Source: Flavobacterium akiainvivens (lineage in GTDB: Bacteria > Bacteroidota > Bacteroidia > Flavobacteriales > Flavobacteriaceae). Taken from it: a DNA stretch of 64,000 bases. Positions 1 through 8,177 of this stretch are shown one piece after another (the first letter of the stretch is position 1; every line of letters begins with the position of its first letter). The stretch lies in NCBI RefSeq assembly GCF_001278115.1, contig NZ_LIYD01000005.1:1743494-1807493 (forward strand). The letters run 5' to 3'. The notes under the pieces were generated by a model. It saw only the letters and a list, made by a program, of their open reading frames with translations. It did not search any database and was not told the DNA's origin. The translations under genes and the position numbers were made by a program.

Positions 1-109
1 CAAAACTTTTTAGCTAATTTCAAAACCTCATTCTTTATAGTAACTAAGCTTTTTCTGTTAACCAATCCGTCTTTCAATCTTTCTAAGAGCGTCGCTGTTG
101 TAGCGGGTG

Positions 110-117
110 CAAAAGTA
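110..117 (-). promoter_or_regulatory. Second -7 element (tandem promoter P2), minus strand
   Basis: TACTTTTG on the minus strand sits in an exact 16-base repeat (103-118) of the block at the upstream promoter (240-255), which is why I read it as a tandem promoter. No TTG lies at the expected distance (TAG is found there), so it is weaker by consensus. The bases from 1 to 100 hold no gene and would be the untranslated leader of the off-window transcript. Confidence 0.4.
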
Positions 118-246
118 GTAACTTTTTCTTTACTTCCTAATCTTTCAACAACTTTTTTCAAATTTATTTTTTTGAACCTTTTTCCTGATAATACCAGGTG
201 TTGTCGTTGTTTTCAGTAAGTGCAGAACGTTGCTTGATTGCGGGTG

Positions 247-276
247 CAAAAGTAGGCACCTTTTCCGCTTTTCCAA
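247..276 (-). promoter_or_regulatory. Strong Bacteroidetes-type promoter, probably upstream of an rRNA operon
   Basis: Read on the minus strand there is a TTG (274-276), exactly 19 bases, then TACTTTTG (247-254), followed by CACCCGC. This fits the Bacteroidetes consensus TTG-N19-TAnnTTTG. The transcript would run off the left edge. A TTTGCACCCGC start region followed by a long AT-rich leader is, to my knowledge, typical of Flavobacterium rRNA operons, but the rRNA itself is outside the window, so that identity is inference. Confidence 0.6.
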
Positions 277-403
277 ACTTTTAAACCACTTTTTTTAAAA
301 CTTTTTCTTAACATTCTGATAATATGAATACTTAAGAAAACAAGGTTTTTACAGATTCACTAAAAATCGTACTTCTTCTCTACGGAATATCGTAAAGAGA
401 CAT

Positions 404-434
404 AAAAAAGGGCTTTCAGAATACCTGAAAGCCC
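404..434 (-). terminator. Rho-independent terminator of the T9SS cargo gene
   Basis: A perfect 10-bp stem (410-419 with 425-434, loop of five bases) is followed on the minus strand by a run of six T. It lies 33 bases past the stop of the gene at 468-1709. Confidence 0.85.
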
Positions 435-467
435 AGCAAAAAATGAAAAAACCTTAACTAAACTAAC

Positions 468-1709
468 TTATTGCTTAACAACTTTTACGACAGATGAAGC
501 TGTAGGCGACTGTACCTTTACCACATAAATACCTGATGGTAATGCTGATACATTATATGAAGCCGCTATATTGGTATTAGTTTTAAGAACTTCTTTACCT
601 AAAAGATCATATATACTTATTATTACATTGTCAATAGAACCATCTGCAGCCGATATATTCAAAACATCAGCAACCGGATTTGGAGCAATCGTAAAAAACT
701 GATTTTCAAAAACTTTAGCTGATGTAACAGCCTGCGCAGTTACTGTTGTGTATATTCCATCATAATTTACCACAATTTCTTTACCTGATACAGGCACAAT
801 CTTGCCTGCTTGTATATGAGCATTAATATCAGAAGAAAAATCTACCCCGGTACGCATTATTCTTAGTGTTCCGTTATCAATAGTGACTTTAGAATTTTCA
901 TGAAGCCCAAGATAAGGAGCCGCAAGATCGTTATTATTAACTGTTACGATACCTGAATTTATATTAAGAGTACCTACAACCGCACCCAAAGACCCCTCGG
1001 TTCCCGGCGTATCAACAAATAAATCTCCTACTATAAGTCCCTGACCACAATTAATAGTACCGCCATTTACATTAACAGTACCATTCGGACCAATAACTGT
1101 GTTCCAATATGCTGATGATGTACCACCGGTTTCAACATTTAGCACCCCAACCGGATAATTATTGCGCGTACCCACCTCTACCTGGAATCCGCCATCTATA
1201 AGTCCGCCATCATTTACATTAACCGTACCGTTGCCGTTTGCAAGCACGCCTATAAATATTCCCTGCCATTGTTCAGGGTCAGCATTGTTACAACGCATGG
1301 TTCCGTTTATATTAACAGTACCCTGACCTTCGCGCCCTACCCTCATAATATGGCGGCATAAAAAGGTAGCACCACTATTTACTGTAACCGTTCCGTTTAA
1401 AAAGTCATTAAAGAACACATTAAAATCTGCATTTACAGTAAAATTGCCACCATAGTTGTCAAATATACCGGGCTGCCAGTCTATAAATTCGCTAAGTATG
1501 GGCGAAGTCCCGGTATTATTAACATGAACAACCCTGAAACCTCCGTTATCAAACAGCACCGGGCCATCTGAACTATTCCAGTTAGATGTGGTATAAAAGT
1601 TACTGGTACCCCCATTCCATGTATACGTCTGGGCAAATGCTTTTCCGCCTCCTAACATAAGGGCAAGCGCTGCAAAGGACACACCTTTTGCTAAAGTAAT
1701 TTTTTTCAT
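468..1709 (-). CDS. Secreted T9SS cargo protein with repeated GTVNVNGG-like strands
   Basis: 413 residues. A Sec signal peptide ends near AFA-QT (residue 27). The body carries repeated short strands of the type GTVNVNG, GTLNING and GNGTVNVNDGG with many Asn, Gly and Thr, as expected of a beta-solenoid surface protein. The last 75 or so residues form a type A sorting domain (NPVADVLNIS, IYDLLGKEVL, SGIYVVKV), so export through the type IX system to the cell surface or medium is predicted. No catalytic motif is visible, so adhesin or matrix component is a guess. It is a single gene with its own terminator. Confidence 0.85.
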   Translation of the reverse strand: MKKITLAKGVSFAALALMLGGGKAFAQTYTWNGGTSNFYTTSNWNSSDGPVLFDNGGFRVVHVNNTGTSPILSEFIDWQPGIFDNYGGNFTVNADFNVFFNDFLNGTVTVNSGATFLCRHIMRVGREGQGTVNINGTMRCNNADPEQWQGIFIGVLANGNGTVNVNDGGLIDGGFQVEVGTRNNYPVGVLNVETGGTSSAYWNTVIGPNGTVNVNGGTINCGQGLIVGDLFVDTPGTEGSLGAVVGTLNINSGIVTVNNNDLAAPYLGLHENSKVTIDNGTLRIMRTGVDFSSDINAHIQAGKIVPVSGKEIVVNYDGIYTTVTAQAVTSAKVFENQFFTIAPNPVADVLNISAADGSIDNVIISIYDLLGKEVLKTNTNIAASYNVSALPSGIYVVKVQSPTASSVVKVVKQ

Positions 1710-1834
1710 AATTAAATTTGGTTTGTTTTATAAATGTATTTTTTACACTTAACAAAAATAAACAAATTATTGAATCACGAAAACGTTTTAAATAAAATAA
1801 GTATATTTTTTTACACAAATATTTTATAACACCA

Positions 1835-1863
1835 TAAAAAAACCACTAATAAATTAGCGGTTT
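1835..1863 (-). terminator. Terminator after the SIMPL gene
   Basis: An 11-bp stem with one mismatch (1840-1850 with 1853-1863) is followed on the minus strand by seven T. It lies 20 bases beyond the stop of the gene at 1883-2581. Confidence 0.7.
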
Positions 1864-1882
1864 CATTATACTTGTATTAAAA

Positions 1883-2581
1883 TTACTTTATGGCATACTT
1901 TACAAAGTAAGAAAACTTTATAGTAATCTGGCTAAAACTCACATCACCAAACTCATTATTAGTATCCGGTTCAATATAATAATTTGCTATGTTAGGCTTA
2001 GCATTACCCGCCAAATACGAATTAGGAATTTCTTCAACTATTTTTAAAGGCTTACCCGGTTCTTCGCCAATGGCCGCAAGCAGGTAAGTAGCCTTATCTT
2101 TAGCAGCCTTAATTGCATTGATGCGAATCTGCTTGTTTAGCTCGGTTATTTGGGTATGGTCTGTTTTTGTAATGCCGGCCTCTTTAATATTACTGTCATG
2201 TAATCCTTTAAAAACGGCACTTGCCTGGGCAGCTGTGCTAACTTTTAACGTATATACCTTTGCCTCTTCAACCCCTTTCTCCTTTCTTTTATATAATATG
2301 ATATCTGAACTGGCATCAGACAAGGACAAATTACCAATAGGGATGTTTAATGAATTTACAAGTGCTTTAAGCTTTTGTTCCTGTTCTGCTATAGGATAAT
2401 TATTGCGGTTTACTACTTTATCTTTTAACGTTATTGTAATATAAATAATATCAGGCACTACCTTCATTTCTGCTGTACCGGTAACTTCAATATAATGTTC
2501 TGAAGCGGTTTCCGGTTTTGAGGTTTGTGCATAAATTGACAGGGTGGCCGCAAGCAGGGCCATACTAAAGATTTTTTTCAT
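1883..2581 (-). CDS. SIMPL (DUF541) domain secreted protein
   Basis: 232 residues with a signal peptide (MKKIFSMALLAATLSIYAQ) and one SIMPL/DUF541 domain covering most of the rest: it opens with IEVTGTAEMKVVPD, the usual start of this family, and contains the NKQIRINAIKAAKDKA helix. Family members are periplasmic or outer-membrane-associated proteins of unclear function (Brucella BP26 is the best studied), forming ring-like oligomers. The length is normal. The gene is monocistronic, bounded by hairpins on both sides. Confidence 0.85.
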   Translation of the reverse strand: MKKIFSMALLAATLSIYAQTSKPETASEHYIEVTGTAEMKVVPDIIYITITLKDKVVNRNNYPIAEQEQKLKALVNSLNIPIGNLSLSDASSDIILYKRKEKGVEEAKVYTLKVSTAAQASAVFKGLHDSNIKEAGITKTDHTQITELNKQIRINAIKAAKDKATYLLAAIGEEPGKPLKIVEEIPNSYLAGNAKPNIANYYIEPDTNNEFGDVSFSQITIKFSYFVKYAIK

Positions 2582-2617
2582 AAGAAGTACTGGTTAATTT
2601 ATAATTAGAAAGGTAAT

Positions 2618-2641
2618 AAAAAAGCCGCAAAAAATTGCGGC
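2618..2641 (-). terminator. Terminator after the Coa1-like gene
   Basis: A perfect 7-bp stem GCCGCAA/TTGCGGC (2624-2630 with 2635-2641) is followed by T on the minus strand, 22 bases past the stop of the gene at 2663-3070. Confidence 0.8.
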
Positions 2642-2662
2642 CTGATAACAAGAGCTTTAAAA

Positions 2663-3070
2663 TTAGTTTCCCACCTCAAGACGGGTTACCTGCCAGTCCT
2701 GCACAGGGTCTTTTGTTAATTCAACATATACCTCTGCATCATGTTGGGTTCCCTTTACGGTAATAGACAACTGCGCAGAACCTGAATCATTTGAGGTTTG
2801 TACACTACCTGTAGGGAAGACACCAAAACCTTCAACACCACCGGTTGCTTCTATAACCTCTTTATTATTCTTAATTTCCCTAACGGCAGTTTGATAAGCA
2901 TCGGTATTTTTTATGATGCCCATAACAAGGAAAACAAAACCGGTAGCTGCCAGTAGTACCGCCGGAATTACAATACTGAGTATTTTTATTGTTTTTTTAC
3001 GTTGCTTTTGCCTGTAGGCTATATATTGAGGGTCGTTTTTATACGATTCAAAATGTTGGGAATTTTGCAT
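2663..3070 (-). CDS. Coa1-like membrane-anchored small protein
   Basis: 135 residues. A basic N-terminal stretch (RQKQRKKTIK) precedes one membrane helix at about residues 29-52 and a C-terminal domain of about 80 residues outside. The sequence after the helix (TDAYQTAVREIKNNKEVIEATG) resembles the cytochrome c oxidase assembly factor Coa1 family. In Bacteroidetes such proteins are widespread and their role in oxidase assembly is not established. It follows murA but is separated from it by a terminator. Family assignment is from remembered resemblance only. Confidence 0.65.
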   Translation of the reverse strand: MQNSQHFESYKNDPQYIAYRQKQRKKTIKILSIVIPAVLLAATGFVFLVMGIIKNTDAYQTAVREIKNNKEVIEATGGVEGFGVFPTGSVQTSNDSGSAQLSITVKGTQHDAEVYVELTKDPVQDWQVTRLEVGN

Positions 3071-3109
3071 AAGGTGATTTTTAAATTTGTATAATACATT
3101 GAAATAACA

Positions 3110-3133
3110 AAAAAGCCGTGCAAAAGCACGGCT
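3110..3133 (-). terminator. Terminator of the DUF493-DUF4290-murA cluster
   Basis: A perfect 8-bp stem AGCCGTGC/GCACGGCT with an AAAA loop (3114-3133) is followed by T residues on the minus strand, 17 bases after the murA stop. Confidence 0.85.
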
Positions 3134-3150
3134 TTAAATTTATATGTAGA

Positions 3151-4461
3151 TTAATCTATCCTGGTAATTTTTGCACCAATAGCTTTAAGCCTTTCGTCAA
3201 TGCGCTCATAACCACGGTCTATCTGGTCGCCATTTTGAATGATACTTACGCCTTTTGCAGATAGCGCAGCGATAAGTAATGATATACCTGCACGAATATC
3301 TGGTGAAGACATTAGTATACCACGAAGCTTAGACTTAAACCCAAGGCCAATTACGTTAGCCCTGTGGGGGTCGCACAAAATAATTTGTGCACCCATATCT
3401 ATAAGGCGGTCTGTAAAGAACAGGCGGCTTTCAAACATTTTTTGGTGTATAAGCACACTACCCCTTGCCTGTGTGGCCACAACAAGTACAATGCTTAAAA
3501 GGTCTGGCGTAAAGCCCGGCCACGGAGCATCGGCAATGGTAAGTATTGAACCGTCTATATAACTCTGAATTTCGTAACCTTCAGTATGAGCCGGAATATA
3601 AATATCATCTCCCCTGCGCTCAAGGGTTATACCCAGCTTACGGAACGTTGAAGGTATAACACCCAGGTTATCCCAGCTTACATTTTTGATTGTAATTTCA
3701 CTCTGGGTCATGGCGGCAAGGCCTATCCAGCTTCCTATTTCAATCATATCTGGTAATATGCGGTGCTCGCATCCGCCAAGGCTATCCACACCTTCAATTT
3801 CAAGAAGGTTAGAGCCCACACCGGTAATTTTTGCACCCATGCTGTTTAGCATATTGCATAGCTGTTGCAGGTAAGGCTCGCACGCAGCATTATATATAGT
3901 AGTCTTGCCTTCAGCAAGTACAGCTGCCATAACAATATTAGCTGTGCCGGTTACCGATGCCTCGTCAAGCAGCATATAGGTACCTTTTAACCTCTCGGCC
4001 TCTACACCATAAAAATGGTCTTCTTCGTTATAACGGAATTTAGCCCCAAGGTTTATAAAACCTTCAAAGTGGGTATCAAGCCTGCGGCGCCCTATTTTAT
4101 CGCCACCCGGTTTAGGAATATAGCCTTTGCCAAAGCGGGCCAAAAGCGGGCCTACAATCATAATAGAGCCACGCAGGGCAGCTCCTTCTTTTTTAAACGC
4201 TTCGCTCTCTATATATGAAAGGTTTACCTCATCTGCCTGAAAAGAATAAGCACCATGGCCAAGCTTTTGCACTTTAACACCAAGGTTACTTAATAGTGCT
4301 ATAAGCTTGTTTACATCTATAATATCAGGAATATTGGTAATAGTTACTTTTTCAGGCGTAAGCAACACGGTACACAATACCTGTAATGCCTCATTTTTGG
4401 CACCTTGTGGCGTTATTTCACCTTTTAGCGGCGCGCCGCCTTCAATTCTAAATGTTCCCAT
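3151..4461 (-). CDS. murA: UDP-N-acetylglucosamine 1-carboxyvinyltransferase
   Basis: 436 residues, full length for the family. The enzyme transfers enolpyruvate from PEP to UDP-GlcNAc, the first committed step of peptidoglycan synthesis in the cytoplasm. Family features include KNEAL (residues 22-26), the active-site loop PGGDKIGRRRLDTH (118-131) and RGYERIDE near the end. The loop position that is the fosfomycin-binding Cys in E. coli (Cys115) is Asp121 here. It is the last gene of a minus-strand cluster, 16 bases after DUF4290. The substitution does not suggest loss of function: the same Asp occurs in active enzymes of Mycobacterium and Chlamydia. Confidence 0.95.
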   Translation of the reverse strand: MGTFRIEGGAPLKGEITPQGAKNEALQVLCTVLLTPEKVTITNIPDIIDVNKLIALLSNLGVKVQKLGHGAYSFQADEVNLSYIESEAFKKEGAALRGSIMIVGPLLARFGKGYIPKPGGDKIGRRRLDTHFEGFINLGAKFRYNEEDHFYGVEAERLKGTYMLLDEASVTGTANIVMAAVLAEGKTTIYNAACEPYLQQLCNMLNSMGAKITGVGSNLLEIEGVDSLGGCEHRILPDMIEIGSWIGLAAMTQSEITIKNVSWDNLGVIPSTFRKLGITLERRGDDIYIPAHTEGYEIQSYIDGSILTIADAPWPGFTPDLLSIVLVVATQARGSVLIHQKMFESRLFFTDRLIDMGAQIILCDPHRANVIGLGFKSKLRGILMSSPDIRAGISLLIAALSAKGVSIIQNGDQIDRGYERIDERLKAIGAKITRID

Positions 4462-4477
4462 TAAGCGTTAAAAAAAA

Positions 4478-5188
4478 TTATTTGCGGTTGTTATTATTCT
4501 GGTTGTTGCGTGTGCCCCTTTGTGGCTGCTGTTTTGATTTTGCATTACCGTTATTGACGTTGCTGCTAAACTGTGCCTTATTACTTGTTTTTTTATTAAC
4601 TTTCATAAGGTTGCTCGTTGCAGAAAGCTCTTCCCCACCAGAGAAAAGGTTAATCCTGCCGCCACTAATTTCAAGCAGGTGCTCAAAAATTACGGTATCC
4701 TCAACAGTATCCTTATTCCAGCTCAGGAATGATTTTTTCATGTGGTTGGCAATAACCATAATAAGGGCATTTTTCATCTCGCCGTCTTCCCAGCTGTTGG
4801 CCACATCAATCATATACTTAATGTTGTTGCCATAAAAGCGGTATTTAGGAAAATTTTGCGGATACTCCAGCTTGCCCGGCTTTTGGTTAAGCGTTTCTCG
4901 GCTTGGCAATGGGTATGGCGAATCTACATCTATCTTAAAATCGCTCATTATAAACAACTGGTCCCAAAGCTTGTGCTGAAAATCGGGTACATCGCGCAGG
5001 TGCGGGTTAAGGCTTCCCATAACCGAAATGATGTATTTAGCCGCTTTGTTGCGTTCATCCCTGCTGGTTAACGCCACAGCCTGCTCAATTAGCTTTTGCA
5101 GGTGGCGGCCATATTCGGGTATTATAAGGTGTGGCCTTTCGGCATTATATTCAAGGTTGAATATGGCTTCGTCAGCTTTATACTTCAT
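4478..5188 (-). CDS. DUF4290 domain protein
   Basis: 236 residues. The first 180 or so form a globular DUF4290 domain (begins LEYNAERPHLIIPEYGRHLQKLIEQA); the last 40 are a low-complexity tail rich in Asn, Gln, Lys and Arg (NNGNAKSKQQPQRG), likely disordered and nucleic-acid-like in charge. The function is unknown. The position between DUF493 and murA, 11 and 16 bases from its neighbours, is one I recall from other Flavobacteriia, which hints at a cell-envelope or RNA-linked role, but this is inference. Confidence 0.85.
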   Translation of the reverse strand: MKYKADEAIFNLEYNAERPHLIIPEYGRHLQKLIEQAVALTSRDERNKAAKYIISVMGSLNPHLRDVPDFQHKLWDQLFIMSDFKIDVDSPYPLPSRETLNQKPGKLEYPQNFPKYRFYGNNIKYMIDVANSWEDGEMKNALIMVIANHMKKSFLSWNKDTVEDTVIFEHLLEISGGRINLFSGGEELSATSNLMKVNKKTSNKAQFSSNVNNGNAKSKQQPQRGTRNNQNNNNRK

Positions 5189-5199
5189 ACATAATTTTA

Positions 5200-5490
5200 T
5201 TATAAAGAAATAATACCCTCTATTGTGCCCAGTTGCTGGTACTTTTGCACAATGGCATCAGGCCCTTCCATCTTTACGTTTATAGATACACTGGTGTACT
5301 TGCCTGTTTTAGACTGGTTTGTTTCTATGACAGCACCCATATTATTAAAGGCTTCTTCTACCAGGTTTATTTTATCGACATCGCTTGGAACAATAAATTT
5401 AAAAAGATAAATGGCAGGCCACTCTGCACTGCCGGCAAGCTCTTCTTTAAGCCTTGCATAAAATTCTTCACTTTTCTTATCCATCTTCAT
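5200..5490 (-). CDS. DUF493 (YbeD-like) protein
   Basis: 96 residues. It has the ferredoxin-like DUF493/YbeD pattern: a YLFKFIVPSD strand, a helix, YTSVSINVKMEGPDAIVQKYQQL and a terminal short strand. E. coli YbeD sits near lipoate genes and has no proven activity; a small regulatory ACT-like fold is known for the family. It is the first gene of the murA cluster. The ATG at 5490 is used; the ATG two codons in would remove only MK. Confidence 0.8.
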   Translation of the reverse strand: MKMDKKSEEFYARLKEELAGSAEWPAIYLFKFIVPSDVDKINLVEEAFNNMGAVIETNQSKTGKYTSVSINVKMEGPDAIVQKYQQLGTIEGIISL

Positions 5491-5641
5491 TTAAATAAAA
5501 GGCAAATATACACTATCCCTTAATATATTTTTCAAAATATAAGGTGTGCAATGTGCCGGTTAACTATTTTTTTAACTTGTAAAGCAACCTTTACCGTTTT
5601 TAAGCATCTATAATAAAAGGTTTAGGTTTAAATTGGTTAGT

Positions 5642-5671
5642 AAAAACCGCTGCGGGAATCCTGCAGCGGTT
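5642..5671. terminator. Bidirectional terminator-like hairpin
   Basis: A 9-bp stem AACCGCTGC/GCAGCGGTT (5645-5653 with 5663-5671) is flanked by A residues on the left and T residues on the right. It directly follows the stop of the minus-strand gene at 5675-5974. The rest of 5491-5641 is AT-rich with nothing recognisable. Confidence 0.75.
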
Positions 5672-5674
5672 TTT

Positions 5675-5974
5675 TTATTGTATGACAATGAGCACTGTAG
5701 TTAATGACGCCGACGTTAAAAAGAAATACCCATAAAACAGCACGCGTGCCAGCACGGTTTGTTTGCGGAATTGCTGAAGCACTAAAAAAAGTGCCGTACC
5801 CATAAACAGATTAAGCCCTATAAGCGTGAGCAATAATTTAGAAAGCTGCAGGTTAGCCACCCCATAATAGTTATTAAGCGCCAGGCTTAGCAATATGGCA
5901 AACACGGCAAACCATATAAAGTAAATGGCCACCAGTACATGATAGGCAATATGTTTTACATCATAATTTTTCAT
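5675..5974 (-). CDS. Small three-helix membrane protein, unknown function
   Basis: 99 residues with three predicted membrane helices (about 11-33, 43-66 and 77-97) and a short basic loop (QQFRKQTVLARV) between the second and third. I do not recognise the family. It stands alone, divergent from alkB with 95 bases between them, and ends in a hairpin terminator. It is accepted as a gene because of the clean alternation of hydrophobic segments and the well-placed terminator. Confidence 0.7.
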   Translation of the reverse strand: MKNYDVKHIAYHVLVAIYFIWFAVFAILLSLALNNYYGVANLQLSKLLLTLIGLNLFMGTALFLVLQQFRKQTVLARVLFYGYFFLTSASLTTVLIVIQ

Positions 5975-6069
5975 ACAGGCTTATAGATTAACGTCAATTA
6001 ACATTGCTTACTGAACTTTTTTTGTAGTATCAGGCTTACCTTTACCGCAAATATAACGCCATTTATTGT

Positions 6070-6666
6070 ATGGATCTTTTTAGTAACACAACTAACCTAT
6101 TACCTTATGATGGCGAAACACTTTACTATGGCCATATATTAAGCATTAGTGAGGCTAACCGGTATTTTGAAGCGCTAATGCACAATATAGCCTGGCAGCA
6201 TGATGAGGCTATAATTTATGGCAAACATTACATAACCAAACGCAAAGTGGCCTGGTATGGCAACGAGAACTACAATTATACCTACAGCAATACCACCAAA
6301 CAGGCCCTGCCATGGACACCTGAACTTATTGCCCTGAAACAACTTGTAGAAAACATAACAGGTACACAATTCAATTCATGCCTTTTAAATCTTTACCATA
6401 CCGGCGAAGAAGGCATGGCCTGGCACAGCGACGATGAAAAGGCGCTTGGTAACAACACCATTATTGCTTCTTTAAGCCTGGGTGCAGCACGCAAGTTTAG
6501 TTTTAAGCACAAAAAAACGGCCGAAAAACGCGATATTATATTAGAACCCGGAAGCCTGCTGGTAATGCAGGGCACCACCCAAACGCATTGGCTACACCGC
6601 CTGCCGCCAACAAAAACGGTTAAAAATGCCCGGATAAACCTGACTTTTAGATCAATAGTCTATTGA
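6070..6666 (+). CDS. alkB: AlkB-type 2-oxoglutarate/Fe(II) DNA repair dioxygenase
   Basis: 198 residues, close to ALKBH2/3 length. It oxidatively removes alkyl groups from 1-methyladenine and 3-methylcytosine in DNA. The iron ligands appear as His119 and Asp121 (WHSDDE) and His176 (HWLHRLP); the RxxxxxR motif that binds 2-oxoglutarate is RINLTFR near the C-terminus. PWTPEL and the N-terminal nucleotide-recognition segment (RKVAWYG) fit the family. It is monocistronic. A second alkylation-repair gene (alkD family) lies about 14 kb downstream. Confidence 0.92.
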   Translation: MDLFSNTTNLLPYDGETLYYGHILSISEANRYFEALMHNIAWQHDEAIIYGKHYITKRKVAWYGNENYNYTYSNTTKQALPWTPELIALKQLVENITGTQFNSCLLNLYHTGEEGMAWHSDDEKALGNNTIIASLSLGAARKFSFKHKKTAEKRDIILEPGSLLVMQGTTQTHWLHRLPPTKTVKNARINLTFRSIVY

Positions 6667-6715
6667 ATCATACAAATTATCTACAGACAATGTTAAAGAG
6701 AAGTTAAAATTTTTA

Positions 6716-6723
6716 TATCTTTA
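6716..6723 (+). promoter_or_regulatory. Possible -7 element (TATCTTTA)
   Basis: TATCTTTA differs from TAnnTTTG at one base and lies 58 bases before the start at 6782. No clear TTG is present; TTA is found 20 bases upstream. Weak support. Confidence 0.35.
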
Positions 6724-6781
6724 CACCATAAATCCTGTGCCCTCAGGAATATATCGTTACTAATTCAACTAAAACGCTACT

Positions 6782-7081
6782 ATGAAACTTAAGGATCTTA
6801 AAGCGTGGCTTGATGCCCTGCCCGAAAGCGAACTTGAAAAGGAGCTTATTTACAACTCTACCGAATATGGCATATCTGGCCCACTGGGAGAAGTAGATTA
6901 TGCCCATGACGACCTGTATTATACCGGAGATGAACCTGCCCTGCTGCACACAAAGCGCGAATTAAGGATGCAGGGATACAGCGCCGGCGAAATAAACAGG
7001 CTTGATGTGGAAATACCCAAAGGCAAATACTACATTGAACTGAATAACGAATACAGCATACTGCAACGTTTCAGTTCATAA
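6782..7081 (+). CDS. Conserved-looking small acidic protein, unknown function
   Basis: 99 residues, soluble, acidic, with no signal peptide or membrane helix. The N-terminus (MKLKDLKAWLDALPESELEKEL) is an amphipathic helix, followed by a Gly/Tyr/Asp-rich middle (YAHDDLYYTGDEP). I do not recognise the family. Coding is supported by codon use like its neighbours and by the spacing from a weak promoter. It lies between alkB and pfkB on the same strand, 88 bases before pfkB. Confidence 0.65.
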   Translation: MKLKDLKAWLDALPESELEKELIYNSTEYGISGPLGEVDYAHDDLYYTGDEPALLHTKRELRMQGYSAGEINRLDVEIPKGKYYIELNNEYSILQRFSS

Positions 7082-7119
7082 TTCTTAACACAAACTTAGG
7101 CACAGCCAAAGCATATAAT

Positions 7120-7170
7120 TGCTAAATTAGCTTTTTAATGTATTAAAAATACTACAAAGCTAATTTAGCA
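7120..7170 (+). promoter_or_regulatory. Perfect 15-bp inverted repeat ending on the pfkB start codon
   Basis: TGCTAAATTAGCTTT at 7120-7134 is repeated exactly as its reverse complement at 7156-7170, with 21 bases between. The right arm ends on the A of the pfkB ATG and covers the region where a ribosome would bind. It could be an RNA hairpin that hides the start or a DNA operator for a dimeric repressor. It is not followed by T residues, so a terminator is unlikely. Confidence 0.6.
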
Positions 7171-8102
7171 TGGCTAAACAGATACTTACCATAACCTTAA
7201 ACCCTACTGTAGATAAGAGTACCACAGTAGAAAACATTAAACCCGAAAAGAAACTGCGCTGCACCCCGCCAAAATATGAGCCGGGAGGTGGTGGCATTAA
7301 TGTTTCAAGGGGGTTGGCCCGGTTTGAAATACAATCAACTGCATTATTTACATCAGGCGGGCGAACAGGCAAACTGCTTGAGGAACTTCTTGAAGAAGAG
7401 GGCGTACAATCATACCCTATTGATGTTGCTGCCGAAACCCGCGAAAACTTTATTGTGGTAGACACCAGCCATAACGAGCAGTTTCGCTTTGGGATGCCGG
7501 GCGAAGACATTACAGCTAAAGAGGTTGAAACCATTGATGATAAGATAAACTCCCTATCGCCTTTTCCGGAAATAGTTGTGGTAAGCGGTAGCCTCCCTCC
7601 CGGTATTGATGCGGCTTATATGCGTAACCTTGTTAAAAACCTTAAGGCTAAAGGTGCCAAAGTAATTGTAGACACCAGTGGCGATGCCCTTACCGAAGTG
7701 CTTAAAGAAGGCGTGTACCTGCTTAAGCCAAACTTAGGCGAGTTGGGCAGCCTTACCGGAAATACAGACCTGGATAACGACAGTGCCGATGAAGCCGCAA
7801 AACAGCTTATTGACGAAGGCAAAGCCGAAATTGTAGTAGTATCGCTTGGGCCACAGGGCGCTTACCTGGTTAGTAAAGATGAATGCATACATGTACCTGC
7901 GCCATCGGTTAAAAAGCGTAGTACTGTGGGTGCCGGAGATAGTATGGTGGCGGGGATGGTATCTATTTTAGCCAAAGGCGGTTCACTAACCGAAATGGCG
8001 CGTATGGGTGTAGCCTGCGGATCGGCTGCTACTATGGCTGAAGGAACCGGGCTGTTTACGAGAGAAAATGCTGAAAAGCTGTATAAGTGGCTTTCGAGAT
8101 AA
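7170..8102 (+). CDS. pfkB: 6-phosphofructokinase, PfkB (Pfk-2) type
   Basis: 310 residues, a ribokinase/PfkB-fold sugar kinase. It matches E. coli Pfk-2 closely by eye: KLRCTPPKYEPGGGGINVSRGLA (residues 28-50) and the ATP/anion-hole motif GAGDSM with catalytic Asp257. Expected reaction: ATP-dependent phosphorylation of fructose 6-phosphate; tagatose 6-phosphate or fructose 1-phosphate are alternatives in this family. No phosphotransferase or fructose gene is nearby. The start is the ATG inside the right arm of the inverted repeat described at 7120-7170. Confidence 0.88.
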   Translation: MAKQILTITLNPTVDKSTTVENIKPEKKLRCTPPKYEPGGGGINVSRGLARFEIQSTALFTSGGRTGKLLEELLEEEGVQSYPIDVAAETRENFIVVDTSHNEQFRFGMPGEDITAKEVETIDDKINSLSPFPEIVVVSGSLPPGIDAAYMRNLVKNLKAKGAKVIVDTSGDALTEVLKEGVYLLKPNLGELGSLTGNTDLDNDSADEAAKQLIDEGKAEIVVVSLGPQGAYLVSKDECIHVPAPSVKKRSTVGAGDSMVAGMVSILAKGGSLTEMARMGVACGSAATMAEGTGLFTRENAEKLYKWLSR

Positions 8103-8177
8103 ATTCCAAAAAACAAATATCAAATAACAAACCCACTCAGAACCTGAAACATGAAACTTTAAACCTGAAACTAAAAG
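8103..8177. repeat. Word-like intergenic repeat (CTGAAAC family)
   Basis: The gap between converging pfkB and rlmH contains CCTGAAACATGAAACTTTAAACCTGAAAC, built of repeated gAAACctgAAAC words. A related block (TTTCAGGTTTAAGG) occurs at 40850-40882 after trmD. No gene is seen here. It may serve as transcript end for both genes. Confidence 0.5.
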
